The translations under genes and the position numbers were made by a program. From positions 1 through 10,821 of the forward strand of contig CAJXRJ010000193.1 in assembly GCA_913058555.1 (NCBI GenBank): DNA of 10,821 bases, written 5' to 3'. This DNA comes from an uncultured bacterium. Lineage in GTDB: Bacteria > Planctomycetota > UBA1135 > GCA-002686595. The notes beneath the pieces are model-generated. The model saw nothing but the letters and a program-made list of their open reading frames with translations. It was not told the origin of the DNA and did not search any database. This document shows, one piece after another, positions 1-7,627 of this stretch (position 1 is its first letter; each line of letters starts with the position of its first letter).

Positions 1-1
1 C

Positions 2-1198
2 TTCTGGCTCGAAGCGGTCCTGATCGAGGGCCGCAGCGTGCCGGCGATGGTGCCCGAGGGGGCGCAGCGGCTCCAGCGGACGGGCTCCCGCGTGAGCGCC
101 ACGCCGGGCTGGTACACGTCCTTCGACCGGCCGGCGGGCGACGCCCACGCGGCGCTTCTCTTCGGCGATCGCATCGTGTGCTGCGAGCCTGTCCTTCCGG
201 GCCAGGACGAGGTCGTCCTCGTGGCGACGGAAGTGGACATCACCGCGCTCCTGTGCACCGTGCGCGGAAGCATCGCCGGCCTGCGCCAGGCGGGGCACCA
301 TGTGCGCGTGCAACCGCGGGGGAGAGCGGGGCAAGTGCTCGCTCCGATCCTCGGCCAAGGGGAGGAAGAGCGCTTCGTCGTCACGAAGATCCCGCCAGGC
401 AAGGCCCAGGTCATCGTTCGGTTCGACCCGGGGGTCCTCGTGCAGGAGCTCATCAAGTCCGCGCCGCCCGGCCAGCCCATTTCCCTCGGCTCGCGGGTGA
501 CGGACTCCGAGCAATGGCGTTTCCGGCTCGAGGCCCTCGGCCGGATTCGGCAGCCGTGGCTCCTCTTGGACTTGGAGCTCGTCCCTGGCGAGGACCGCGA
601 CTTGGGCCAGCTCGTCGAGTCCGAGGGCGGCGCGGCGCTCTTGGCGCTCGTGGACGATGGGGGCGAGCCCGTGGCGGCCCACCGGGTGGACGTGCGCATC
701 TTGACGCCGCCAGGCGAGTCGATCCCACACCCGCAGACCTGGGCTTATGGGAACCAGGCGATCCTTCATCCCCTGCCGGTTTCCCTGCTCCAAATGACCG
801 TCGTCCAGGGGAGTCTCGGCGCGCTCCTGAACGTCCGACCAAGTGCATCGGGCGCCGGGCTAAGGGCCGGCGGCTTCCCAGAGACCCAGGTGGTGCTGTC
901 CCCTTTGTCCGTGGTGGCGCTGCCCTTGGAGGGCGAGGCGCGGCTTCTGACGGAGGCCGGTGCCCAGCTCGCGAGCGATCCTCGCTGGACCGGAGGGCAG
1001 TTCATGGGCCATACCGTCGACGACACGACAATCCTCGTGCCCAGCGGGCGATACCGCTTCGAACGCGGCGACGGCAGCGGGGCATTCACTTCCATCGAGG
1101 TCGCGCCGGGCATGTTCGTGGACCTCCGTGAATCCGGTGCGGTGGCGTCTCCGTTGAGGCCTGCGGACCGCAAGAGTCGGGAATCGGGTCGGCGATGA
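2..1198 (+). CDS. Unrecognised, probably exported beta-sandwich protein, 5' truncated
   Basis: The frame is open from base 2 with no stop, so the gene begins before the window and 398 residues of its C-terminal part are seen. The first in-frame ATG, at 38, is probably internal. I do not recognise a named family. The sequence is rich in Val, Leu, Gly and Pro with no membrane segment. It has stretches of the kind found in carboxypeptidase-regulatory-like or Ig-like sandwiches: VRGSIAGLRQAG followed by FVVTKIPPGKAQVIVRF, and near the end VPSGRYRFERGDGSG followed by a short beta-rich tail. By analogy with such proteins it is probably exported, but the signal-peptide region is missing. Its TGA overlaps the modA ATG (ATGA, 1195-1198), so it is probably co-transcribed and translationally coupled with modABC. 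A role in molybdate uptake is not shown. The call as a real gene is firm; the function is unknown. Confidence 0.7.
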   Translation, partial: FWLEAVLIEGRSVPAMVPEGAQRLQRTGSRVSATPGWYTSFDRPAGDAHAALLFGDRIVCCEPVLPGQDEVVLVATEVDITALLCTVRGSIAGLRQAGHHVRVQPRGRAGQVLAPILGQGEEERFVVTKIPPGKAQVIVRFDPGVLVQELIKSAPPGQPISLGSRVTDSEQWRFRLEALGRIRQPWLLLDLELVPGEDRDLGQLVESEGGAALLALVDDGGEPVAAHRVDVRILTPPGESIPHPQTWAYGNQAILHPLPVSLLQMTVVQGSLGALLNVRPSASGAGLRAGGFPETQVVLSPLSVVALPLEGEARLLTEAGAQLASDPRWTGGQFMGHTVDDTTILVPSGRYRFERGDGSGAFTSIEVAPGMFVDLRESGAVASPLRPADRKSRESGRR

Positions 1199-2052
1199 GC
1201 GCGATGGCAAGTGTGGGAGCCCGGGCAACGTGTGTTCTCTGGGTTGGTTCCCTGGCGGCGTTCCTTTGCGTCTCTGTGGGCCTCTCCGTGGGCTGCTCCC
1301 ATCGGCCCCCTGGGCCCGGGCTCGTGGTGGGGGTGGCCTCGAGCGCCGCCAGCGCGGTGGATGAGATCGTGGACGTGTGGGCAAATGCGGGCGGCGAGCC
1401 CGTGCAGATCTCCTCGGCCTCTAGCTCGATGCTCGCCCGCCAGATCGAAAGGGGCTCCCCGGTGGACGTCATGATCTCGGCCGACCGGGCCTGGGTCGAG
1501 TACCTCACGGATCGGGGGCTTGGCCGTGCGGAGTCGGTCTGCGTCGTCGCCGGGAATGGGCTCGTGCTGTACGCGCGAGCCGACCGAGCAACGGCCCCCC
1601 CTGGGATCGTTCAGGGTTCGGATCTAACGGGCCCAGGCGAGCCGCTCCTGCCCTCGATGGTGGGGCGTCGCTGGACCACGGGCGACCCCGAACATGTGCC
1701 GCTCGGGCGCTACGCGAAGGAGGCCCTTGTCACGCTTGGGTGGTGGGAGGCCCTCGGTGCCTCCCTCGTTCCCGCCCCGAACGCGCGCGCTGCTGTGCGG
1801 CTGGTGGAACTGGGCGAGGCGGATTTTGGCGTGGGGTACCGCACGGACGTGCCTGGCCCAGGCTGGGTGACGCGGGCACTGGACGGGGGCCTTCACGGTC
1901 CGATCGAGATTACGGCGGTCCAGATGACCAGCGCCCATCCCGGCGCCCCCGGGTTCATGGCATTCCTTCAGGGGCCGGAGGCCGCCGCCAAGCTGCGCGC
2001 TGCGGGTTTTGGTCTGCCCCGTCCGGCGCCAGCGGCAGGAGAGGTGAGATGA
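1195..2052 (+). CDS. modA: Molybdate ABC transporter substrate-binding lipoprotein ModA
   Basis: Extracytoplasmic binding protein that captures molybdate (possibly tungstate) and delivers it to ModBC. The 285 residues begin with a hydrophobic signal (about 12-33) ending in SVGC. Cys34 is a plausible lipidation site, though Ser at -3 is not the classical Leu. Family hallmarks follow: Ser-rich oxyanion loops VASSAAS (47-53) and SSASSS (73-78), then ARQIERGSPVDVMISAD (81-97), the GDPEHVPLGRYAKEAL block (163-178), and VELGEADFGVGYRTDV (204-219) with the Tyr that usually lies near the ligand. Length fits the family. The start is the ATG overlapping the previous stop; an in-frame ATG at 1204 is the alternative. 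No strong Shine-Dalgarno is visible before it, which fits translational coupling. The stop overlaps the modB start by ATGA. Molybdate versus tungstate cannot be told from sequence alone. Confidence 0.93.
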   Translation: MSAMASVGARATCVLWVGSLAAFLCVSVGLSVGCSHRPPGPGLVVGVASSAASAVDEIVDVWANAGGEPVQISSASSSMLARQIERGSPVDVMISADRAWVEYLTDRGLGRAESVCVVAGNGLVLYARADRATAPPGIVQGSDLTGPGEPLLPSMVGRRWTTGDPEHVPLGRYAKEALVTLGWWEALGASLVPAPNARAAVRLVELGEADFGVGYRTDVPGPGWVTRALDGGLHGPIEITAVQMTSAHPGAPGFMAFLQGPEAAAKLRAAGFGLPRPAPAAGEVR

Positions 2053-2732
2053 TCGCATGGGTCGACGTGGCCTTGGGGCCCGCGGAATGGCAGGCGCTGC
2101 GGGTTTCTATGGAGGTCAGCGTCCTCGCGACGTGCCTCGTGGCCCTCCCGGGCATCGGGCTTGGCTTGCTTCTCGGTCGGTGCCAGTTCCGCGGCAAACT
2201 CATGCTCGACGCGCTGATTCACTTGCCGCTGGTGCTCACCCCCGTGGTGGTCGGGTTGCTCCTGTTGATGGCCTTTGGGCGGGAAGGCCTCCTCGGGATC
2301 GACCTCGCTTTCACCCGGGGCGCGGCGGTCTTGGCGTCCGCGGTCATCGCCCTGCCCCTTGTGGTGCGCTCGGTGAGGACGGCGGCGGAGCTCGTGGACG
2401 ATCGGCTACTCGAAGCGGCCGCTGTCCTTGGGGCCGGGCCGCTGCGGCGTTTTTGGGATGTGCTCCTGCCCCTCACAAGACCCGGGATCGCGGCGGGACT
2501 CACCCTGGGTTTTGCCCGCAGCCTCGGGGAGTTCGGGGCCACGATCACCTTCGCCGGCAACATTGCCGGGGAAACGCGGACCCTTCCCTCCGCGATCTAC
2601 ACGGCGAGCCAAACCCCGGGCGGTGACGGAGCCGCCATGGGCTTGACGCTTGCCTCGGTGGCCCTTTCGTTCTTTGCGCTCCTGGCGAGCGAGTGGTGGA
2701 TGAGGCGCAGTCGCGCCAAGGGCAACCCTTGA
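2049..2732 (+). CDS. modB: Molybdate ABC transporter permease ModB
   Basis: Inner-membrane permease that forms the molybdate channel with ModC. The start is taken as ATG 2049, which overlaps the modA stop as ATGA. It follows a strong Shine-Dalgarno, AGGAG at 2037-2041 with a seven-base gap. The open frame continues upstream to 1740, but that stretch lies inside modA and encodes Arg/Gly-rich non-membrane sequence, so it is not part of the protein. The 227 residues match the usual ModB size. About five hydrophobic segments are seen, near 20-43, 55-76, 90-106, 145-165 and 198-216. The cytoplasmic EAA loop that docks on the ATPase is clear: EAAAVLGAG (122-130) followed by VLLPLTRPGI (138-147). 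SLGEFGATITFAGN (158-171) is also typical of ModB/CysT-type permeases. The stop overlaps the proposed modC TTG start. Confidence 0.94.
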   Translation: MIAWVDVALGPAEWQALRVSMEVSVLATCLVALPGIGLGLLLGRCQFRGKLMLDALIHLPLVLTPVVVGLLLLMAFGREGLLGIDLAFTRGAAVLASAVIALPLVVRSVRTAAELVDDRLLEAAAVLGAGPLRRFWDVLLPLTRPGIAAGLTLGFARSLGEFGATITFAGNIAGETRTLPSAIYTASQTPGGDGAAMGLTLASVALSFFALLASEWWMRRSRAKGNP

Positions 2733-3826
2733 GCGCGCGCTTTCGTTTTTCCGCTGAGCTGAGCCGGCCGACCCTCGACGTATCCGTCGAGGCGTCGGGC
2801 GACGTCCTTGGGCTCTTCGGACGATCGGGAGCGGGCAAGTCGACGCTCCTCGCTGCCCTGGTGGGGCTCGTCAAGGGGGCCCGGGTCGAGGTGGAGGTGG
2901 ACGGGGAGCGGCTCGTCGATACGGACGCGGGACTGGCGCCGCCTGTGCATCGGCGCGGCATGGGAATGGTCTTCCAAGACCACCGGCTCTTTCCCCATCG
3001 CTCCGTGCGCGCGAACCTCACCTACGGCATGCCCGCTGCCCGTGGAAAGGGCCCTCCATTCGAGGACGTGGTGCAAATCCTGGGGCTCACGGACTTGCTC
3101 GACTCCATGCCCGGGGCGTGTTCGGGCGGCGAGCGTCAACGGGTGGCGCTCGGGCGGGCGATTCTGAGTGCGCCGAAGCTACTGCTCCTCGACGAGCCCC
3201 TCGCGAGCCTCGACCGGGGGCTCCGGCGGGAGATCCTGCCGTACCTTGCGAGCCTGCGTGACGCGTACCGGATCCCCATGATCTACGTCAGCCACGAGCT
3301 CGAGGAGCTGCTCGCGATCACCGACGAGATCTTGCTCCTGGAAGAGGGGCGCGTCCGTGGACTTGGATCGGCGGCCGAGCTAGCCATGCAGGACCAGTGC
3401 CTTGAGCTGCTCCACGACTGCGGGCTGGTGTTCACTCTTCCATGCGAATTCAGTCGGCGCACGGCCGATGGACTTGTGTGGGTGCAGTCCGCCGGCGGGC
3501 ACGGGATCGCTTGCGGTGACTTCGAGGGCGCGGAGGATCCGCCCGGGGGCGCGGCCGTGGACCTGCTCCTGCGCCCGGAGGACGTGATCCTCGCGCGCCC
3601 GGGCATGGACGCGGAGCTATCCCTTACCAACCGCATCGAAGGCCGCATCCGGCGCATCACAAAGACGGCCCGGCGCGTGCTCGTCGAGATGGAGTGCGGC
3701 GGGCCCGAACCGCTATTGGCCGAGGTCACGGAACGGGCTCTTCAGCGCCTGGACCTTCGTGAAGGCAGCCCCGCGATGGCTCTCTTCAAGGCCCAGGCAA
3801 CCCGCGGCCGGCTACGCACGAAGTGA
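2729..3826 (+). CDS. modC: Molybdate ABC transporter ATP-binding protein ModC
   Basis: ATPase that powers molybdate import through ModB. Residues are counted from TTG 2729 (365 aa). Walker A GRSGAGKST is at 31-39, the Q-loop VFQDHRLF at 81-88, the signature CSGGE at 131-135 (Cys replaces the usual Leu), Walker B LLLLDE at 151-156, the D-loop SLD at 160-162, and the switch His at 189 in YVSHELEE. The C-terminal part, from about 275 (VDLLLRPEDV, then SLTNRIEGRI), resembles the Mop/TOBE oxyanion-binding region of ModC. An in-frame GTG at 2693 would add 12 residues but overlaps modB by 40 bases. TTG 2729 is preferred because it has AAGGG at 2718-2722 with a six-base gap, overlaps the modB stop as TTGA, and places Walker A at residue 31, as I recall it in E. 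coli ModC. It is the last gene of the run. Confidence 0.93.
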   Translation: MSARFRFSAELSRPTLDVSVEASGDVLGLFGRSGAGKSTLLAALVGLVKGARVEVEVDGERLVDTDAGLAPPVHRRGMGMVFQDHRLFPHRSVRANLTYGMPAARGKGPPFEDVVQILGLTDLLDSMPGACSGGERQRVALGRAILSAPKLLLLDEPLASLDRGLRREILPYLASLRDAYRIPMIYVSHELEELLAITDEILLLEEGRVRGLGSAAELAMQDQCLELLHDCGLVFTLPCEFSRRTADGLVWVQSAGGHGIACGDFEGAEDPPGGAAVDLLLRPEDVILARPGMDAELSLTNRIEGRIRRITKTARRVLVEMECGGPEPLLAEVTERALQRLDLREGSPAMALFKAQATRGRLRTK

Positions 3827-3832
3827 GTGCGT

Positions 3833-3850
3833 GCCGGTCGCGCGACGGGC
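3833..3850. terminator. Possible hairpin between convergent genes (weak)
   Basis: The 23-base gap between modC and the convergent gene contains a perfect 10-bp palindrome, GTCGCGCGAC (3837-3846). It is extended by three more pairs after one mismatch, and its last base is part of the opposite gene's stop codon. A GC hairpin could form in RNA from either strand and might serve both genes. No U-tract follows on either side, so it is not a classical intrinsic terminator. Such palindromes are also common by chance in GC-rich DNA. Confidence 0.2.
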
Positions 3851-6800
3851 TATTTGAGCTTGAGAGAGACTTTCTGCTTCGCCTTTGTGCCCCTCAGGCG
3901 CACGCGGCGGGTGGCGGTTCGTCCGTCCGGCGTCGCTGCCTTGAGGACGTAGTTGCCAGGGGGGAACGGACCCAGGACGCGGGACGTCATGGAGAAGGTG
4001 TCGCCGGTGTAGAGCTGCTGCGTGTCGGTGAGCCCAATGCGCCGTGTCAGGTCGCGCCCCTCCGAGTCGAAGATCTGAATCGTGGCGTTGGCGACGGCCA
4101 CGCCGTCGAGCTTGGCCGAGGCCTCGATGAGGGTGCCTGGCCCGAGGATCATCTCGACGACACTCGTCTCACCAACGCGGACGTCCACGGGCAGGCTTTC
4201 GGGCGTGGCCGTATCCCCTGTGCGTGCCGCAAGGGTGTAGGTACCGGGGGCCACCGAGCCCATGCGTAGCGTGCCCCCTTGGCCAGTGGACTGAACCGAG
4301 AACACCTCACTGTGGCGTCCATTGTCGTCGAGCAGGAAGACGGAAGCGCCAGGGACTCCTTTCCCATTGCCATCGGTCACCGTGATGTGGATCGCGCCGG
4401 GCTCAACGAGCTGCAGGTCCACGCCGGAGCGCACACGATCCTTGGCGACCGTCAACGGACCGACCGTCACCCTGGCCGGGCTGGAGTCCATCGAATTCAG
4501 GATCGTGGCCCCGCCCGCCGAGACCTGGTACGCCCCTGGCCTCAGCCCGACGGCGGAGTATCGGCCGTTCGAGTCCGTTTGGAGCTCTGCGTAGCTGCCG
4601 CCCATCAGCCGATTCGTGCGGACTCCACCCACCTCGCTCACGGCGATCCGCACGCCGGCGGCCGGGGATCCATCGACGTCCCTGACCAGTCCGGTCAGGC
4701 CACCGCCTGGCACGACAAAATCCCTTGCGAACTTCGTCGCTCCGTCCGGGACCTCAACGGCGAATTCGATGGTCTGCTGTTGGAGCCCCACGCCGGTACC
4801 ACTTTGGATCACAACGACGTAGGGGCCCGCCTGGTTGAGCTGAGCGCTGTACCGACCGTCCTTCTGAATGGTCGCGTGTTTCATGCGCTCTTGCAGGCCT
4901 TCGCTGGCGGGATACCACGCCATTAGGGCGCCGCTGTACGGCTCGCCGCCGACGGTGACGGACCCCTCGATGTCGACGGGGTCCGAAGGGGGGGCCCCAA
5001 GGAAGACGAAGCACGTCTCTCCTTCGACGACGTCCGCAGAAGCGAGCTTCATGTACTTCATCATCTCGGCGAGGGCCGATCCATCGGGGTCGCCTGAGGA
5101 CTCCATCGCGGGATCCAGGGCGACCACTTGGTAGGCGCCGGGGATGAGCCCCTCAATGCGGAACGTGCCGTCGCTGCCGCTCGTGGACCTGCGATTCACG
5201 TTCTTCACCAGCGACGTCACCGACACGATGCGTCCGGCCGCGGTACGGCCATTGTTGTCGAAGCAGATGCCCTCCACGGCGCCGCCGCGGTTGAGCTGTA
5301 GCGTAATCCCGGTGAGGACTTCGCCGGGGGATGCCTGCAGAGCCTCCGTCGAAACCCTCGCGAGGGACTCCATCTCGGCGTTCAAGACCACCTCACCCGG
5401 GTGGATGCCGACGATCTTGAAGGAGCCATCCTTGCTCGTCCGCGTGCTCGGCGTGCTCTCCCCGAGACGCGTCTGTGCTTGGATCGCGGAGGCCCCCGTC
5501 TCGACGGACACCAAGGCGCCAGCCAACGGCATCCCGTCGGGATCGAGCACGCGGCCGCTTGCGGAAACGGCGGGGACGCACACGAGCCGAAGGTCCTCCT
5601 CGGGCTTCGCGACTTCGATCACGAGCGGCGTCACCGAGACGTATGTCTCCTCAGCGACGAGGAGCTCGAATCGATCCTGGTCGACGTCGAAGCGGAACCG
5701 CCCGTCGGTGTCGGACATCATCAACTGCTTGTCGATGCGCATCTCACCCATGCTGCCGTCGAGGAGGCGGGCGCAGCGAATCTCCAGGTCCGGTAGGGGC
5801 CGCCCTTCGGCGTCCAGCAAGATGCCGGACAGCGAGAGTGGCTCCGTCAAGCGAAGCTCGATGTCCTTGGAGCCCGGTGTCAGGCCATTGAGCCTTGCCG
5901 AGTACTCGACCCCGTCGGGGCCAAGGCATTCGCAGGTCAGGGCGAAAGGGCCGCGCCCGAGGCCCGTGACCTGGAACTTGCCATCGTCACCCGCCACTCC
6001 AGAGCCAATGGCGCCGCGGGCGATATGGAGGCCCGATGGGCCCATCATGTGCCCCAGGTCGAACGTGGCATCTAGCGTGGCACCTGCCGCGGGCGAGCCG
6101 TCGGGGAGCAGTGCTCGGCCGGTGAGCGTTCCCCCTTCGGAGACCGAAAGCTCGATGCCTGCGAGGGTCTTGTCCTTTTCCAAGATGAACCGCGAACGGT
6201 CTCCCTCGAGCCAACCCTCCGCGGCCGCGCGAACGACGAGTTCCCCGGCGGGCAGTCCGGCGATCTCGAAGGACCCGTCTTCCTCGGACTCGGTCCGGCG
6301 GATGACATTGTCGTCCATTCCGAAGGCGCGCCCGGGGACGCTGGCGGAAACCTGGGCGCCGGCGACCGGGGTTCCAGTGGAGTCGATGACGCGCCCAGTC
6401 ATCCTGGCCCCTGCGGTGATTTGGAGGGTGGCCAATTCCGCCGTTCCGGGGGTGATCGCAGGGACGTCGACGGTCGCCTGCGCTGAGTCCACGGGGTACA
6501 CGGAAACCCTGATGGGCAGGTTCGACGGAACGGTTTCAAGGAAGGCTTCGCCGTTCTCATCGAGCTTGCCATCGAGGCGGAAGCTCTTGATCTCGGCTGT
6601 CTGGGCCGACGCGAGCTGCCCGACCGACTGATTCTCCGACACCGTGAATGGCACGCCGGCCACGTCAACCCCCGCTTGCGACCGGGTCGCTTGGATGCGC
6701 AGCTGGGCGCCCCGAACGGGGTGTGCGGTGACCTCGGTCGTTTCGAGGTCGGCGATGGCCGCCTCGGGCGTGTAGTACGTGCTGCCGATGACGTGCGCGA

Positions 6801-7356
6801 ACACCCGACCTGCTCGCTTCGGGACCTGGACGGTGGCGGTCCAGCGGCCGAGGCCGTTCGGTGAGAGCGGTGCGACGGCCAAGGCGCGCTTTCGGATCGC
6901 CTCCGGTGTCCGGGCAGGATTGCTCAGTCCCTCAAACGCTCGATTCTGCTGCGAGATTCGGGCATAGCGAGTGGTCAATGCCCTGAGCACCGCCGCGCCC
7001 TCGATATCGTCCTGGAAGAAGCAAACCTCGACGATGCCCTGGGGCAGGGCAGCGTCCGGCCAGTCGACGGTGACCTCGATGGTCCTTTGTGGGCCCTCGA
7101 TCGCCTGGGGGACAAGGCCGCCCTCGAGCTGTGATTTGCCCGCCGCAGATCGGGCCGCGAGGTCCGTGGAGCCCTTGACGCCGGGGGACGCTAGGTTCGG
7201 GTCGCCGACCTGCGCATCCCCGGAAAGGGCGCCCGCGGAGGGGCCGTCGGGGGTCACCCCGGGCTCGTCGCCAGCACCCAGAGAGCCCGTTCTCTCGAGG
7301 ATGAAGATGCCAGAGACCAGGGCCAGGATCAGCAGGAGGAAATGCTTCGTCTTCAT
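3850..7356 (-). CDS. Large surface/secreted protein with about nine carboxypeptidase-regulatory-like repeats
   Basis: Protein of 1168 residues. The start is ATG at 7356-7354, giving MKTKHF and a hydrophobic stretch (about 6-20) that is a signal peptide or membrane anchor. The frame stays open upstream to 7785, but that part is Arg/Pro-rich and runs into the divergent gene, so it is excluded. Residues 22-90 form a Gly/Ala/Pro/Ser-rich linker. From about 317 the protein is a chain of degenerate beta-sandwich repeats of 88-104 residues, starting near 317, 408, 507, 597, 690, 794, 884, 986 and 1074. The pattern is G-x-V-x-D-x-x-G-x-P-x-x-G-A, then (S/D)DG-x-F-x-I-x-G-L-x-P-G-x-Y near the repeat end. 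This matches carboxypeptidase-regulatory-like (CarboxypepD_reg/SdrD-B-like) domains. No peptidase, TonB-dependent channel or other catalytic domain is visible. A role in the cell surface, adhesion or envelope is inference. The C-terminus is basic (RLRGTKAKQKVSLKLK), with no evident sorting signal. Confidence 0.85.
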   Translation of the reverse strand: MKTKHFLLLILALVSGIFILERTGSLGAGDEPGVTPDGPSAGALSGDAQVGDPNLASPGVKGSTDLAARSAAGKSQLEGGLVPQAIEGPQRTIEVTVDWPDAALPQGIVEVCFFQDDIEGAAVLRALTTRYARISQQNRAFEGLSNPARTPEAIRKRALAVAPLSPNGLGRWTATVQVPKRAGRVFAHVIGSTYYTPEAAIADLETTEVTAHPVRGAQLRIQATRSQAGVDVAGVPFTVSENQSVGQLASAQTAEIKSFRLDGKLDENGEAFLETVPSNLPIRVSVYPVDSAQATVDVPAITPGTAELATLQITAGARMTGRVIDSTGTPVAGAQVSASVPGRAFGMDDNVIRRTESEEDGSFEIAGLPAGELVVRAAAEGWLEGDRSRFILEKDKTLAGIELSVSEGGTLTGRALLPDGSPAAGATLDATFDLGHMMGPSGLHIARGAIGSGVAGDDGKFQVTGLGRGPFALTCECLGPDGVEYSARLNGLTPGSKDIELRLTEPLSLSGILLDAEGRPLPDLEIRCARLLDGSMGEMRIDKQLMMSDTDGRFRFDVDQDRFELLVAEETYVSVTPLVIEVAKPEEDLRLVCVPAVSASGRVLDPDGMPLAGALVSVETGASAIQAQTRLGESTPSTRTSKDGSFKIVGIHPGEVVLNAEMESLARVSTEALQASPGEVLTGITLQLNRGGAVEGICFDNNGRTAAGRIVSVTSLVKNVNRRSTSGSDGTFRIEGLIPGAYQVVALDPAMESSGDPDGSALAEMMKYMKLASADVVEGETCFVFLGAPPSDPVDIEGSVTVGGEPYSGALMAWYPASEGLQERMKHATIQKDGRYSAQLNQAGPYVVVIQSGTGVGLQQQTIEFAVEVPDGATKFARDFVVPGGGLTGLVRDVDGSPAAGVRIAVSEVGGVRTNRLMGGSYAELQTDSNGRYSAVGLRPGAYQVSAGGATILNSMDSSPARVTVGPLTVAKDRVRSGVDLQLVEPGAIHITVTDGNGKGVPGASVFLLDDNGRHSEVFSVQSTGQGGTLRMGSVAPGTYTLAARTGDTATPESLPVDVRVGETSVVEMILGPGTLIEASAKLDGVAVANATIQIFDSEGRDLTRRIGLTDTQQLYTGDTFSMTSRVLGPFPPGNYVLKAATPDGRTATRRVRLRGTKAKQKVSLKLK

Positions 7357-7627
7357 AGGGATCGGCCGGAGCGCAGGTGGGGGGGGGATGGGCGCTGGCC
7401 GTGGAGATGTGCGACAACCGGTGTTGGTTCGCCTCACGTAATCTACGGGGCCGGGCGCTTCCTGCGTCGAACCGCCCCAAGGGACCCCTTGAGGTGCCCG
7501 CCGGTGGATGGGCGGTGCCGGGGCGCCCCGTGCCGGCATCCTCCCGGGGGATCTTGCCCGACATCCACACTGGAACCCGGCGCCGGTGGACCGCTTGGGC
7601 GGGCCTCGCCAGTAACATGCGCGCGCG
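7357..7627. promoter_or_regulatory. Divergent intergenic spacer, promoters not resolved
   Basis: This 271-base spacer separates two divergently transcribed genes and must hold, or lie near, both promoters. I see no convincing -35/-10 pair for either. The weak -10-like words are TAACAT (7613-7618, +), placed for a near-leaderless transcript of the epimerase gene, and TAGATT on the minus strand near 7440. Neither gene has a clear Shine-Dalgarno. The spacer also holds a nine-G run (7379-7387) and a perfect 12-bp palindrome, CGGGGCGCCCCG (7519-7530), neither with a known role. Confidence 0.35.
7379..7387. repeat. Nine-base G homopolymer in the leader of the large surface gene
   Basis: Nine consecutive G on the plus strand, hence C9 on the coding strand of the minus-strand gene, ending 22 bases before its start codon. 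Homopolymers of this length can slip during replication and can also be miscounted in sequencing. It lies outside the coding region, so any effect would be on promoter spacing or translation. Confidence 0.6.

Noticed and set aside
178..1131. 317-residue open frame overlapping the first gene in another frame
   Set aside because: Arg/Gly/Pro-rich composition and no motif; it is a shadow of the frame that runs from base 2 to the modA overlap.
1740..2048. Upstream extension of the modB frame (103 residues)
   Set aside because: It lies wholly inside modA, is Arg/Gly-rich and non-hydrophobic, and ATG 2049 has an ideal ribosome binding site and the correct family length.
1..3826. Molybdenum-cofactor riboswitch or ModE box for modABC
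   Set aside because: modA directly overlaps the upstream gene, so no leader exists in the window; any such control element would lie before base 1.
5144..6631. 495-residue open frame on the plus strand, opposite the large repeat protein
   Set aside because: Very Ser/Arg/Pro-rich with no recognisable domain. It is antisense to a gene with clear repeat structure and is explained by GC-rich codons leaving the opposite frame open.
7519..7530. 12-bp GC palindrome CGGGGCGCCCCG in the divergent spacer
   Set aside because: Low-complexity GC palindromes are frequent in this base composition. It has no T-tract and no position that suggests an operator.
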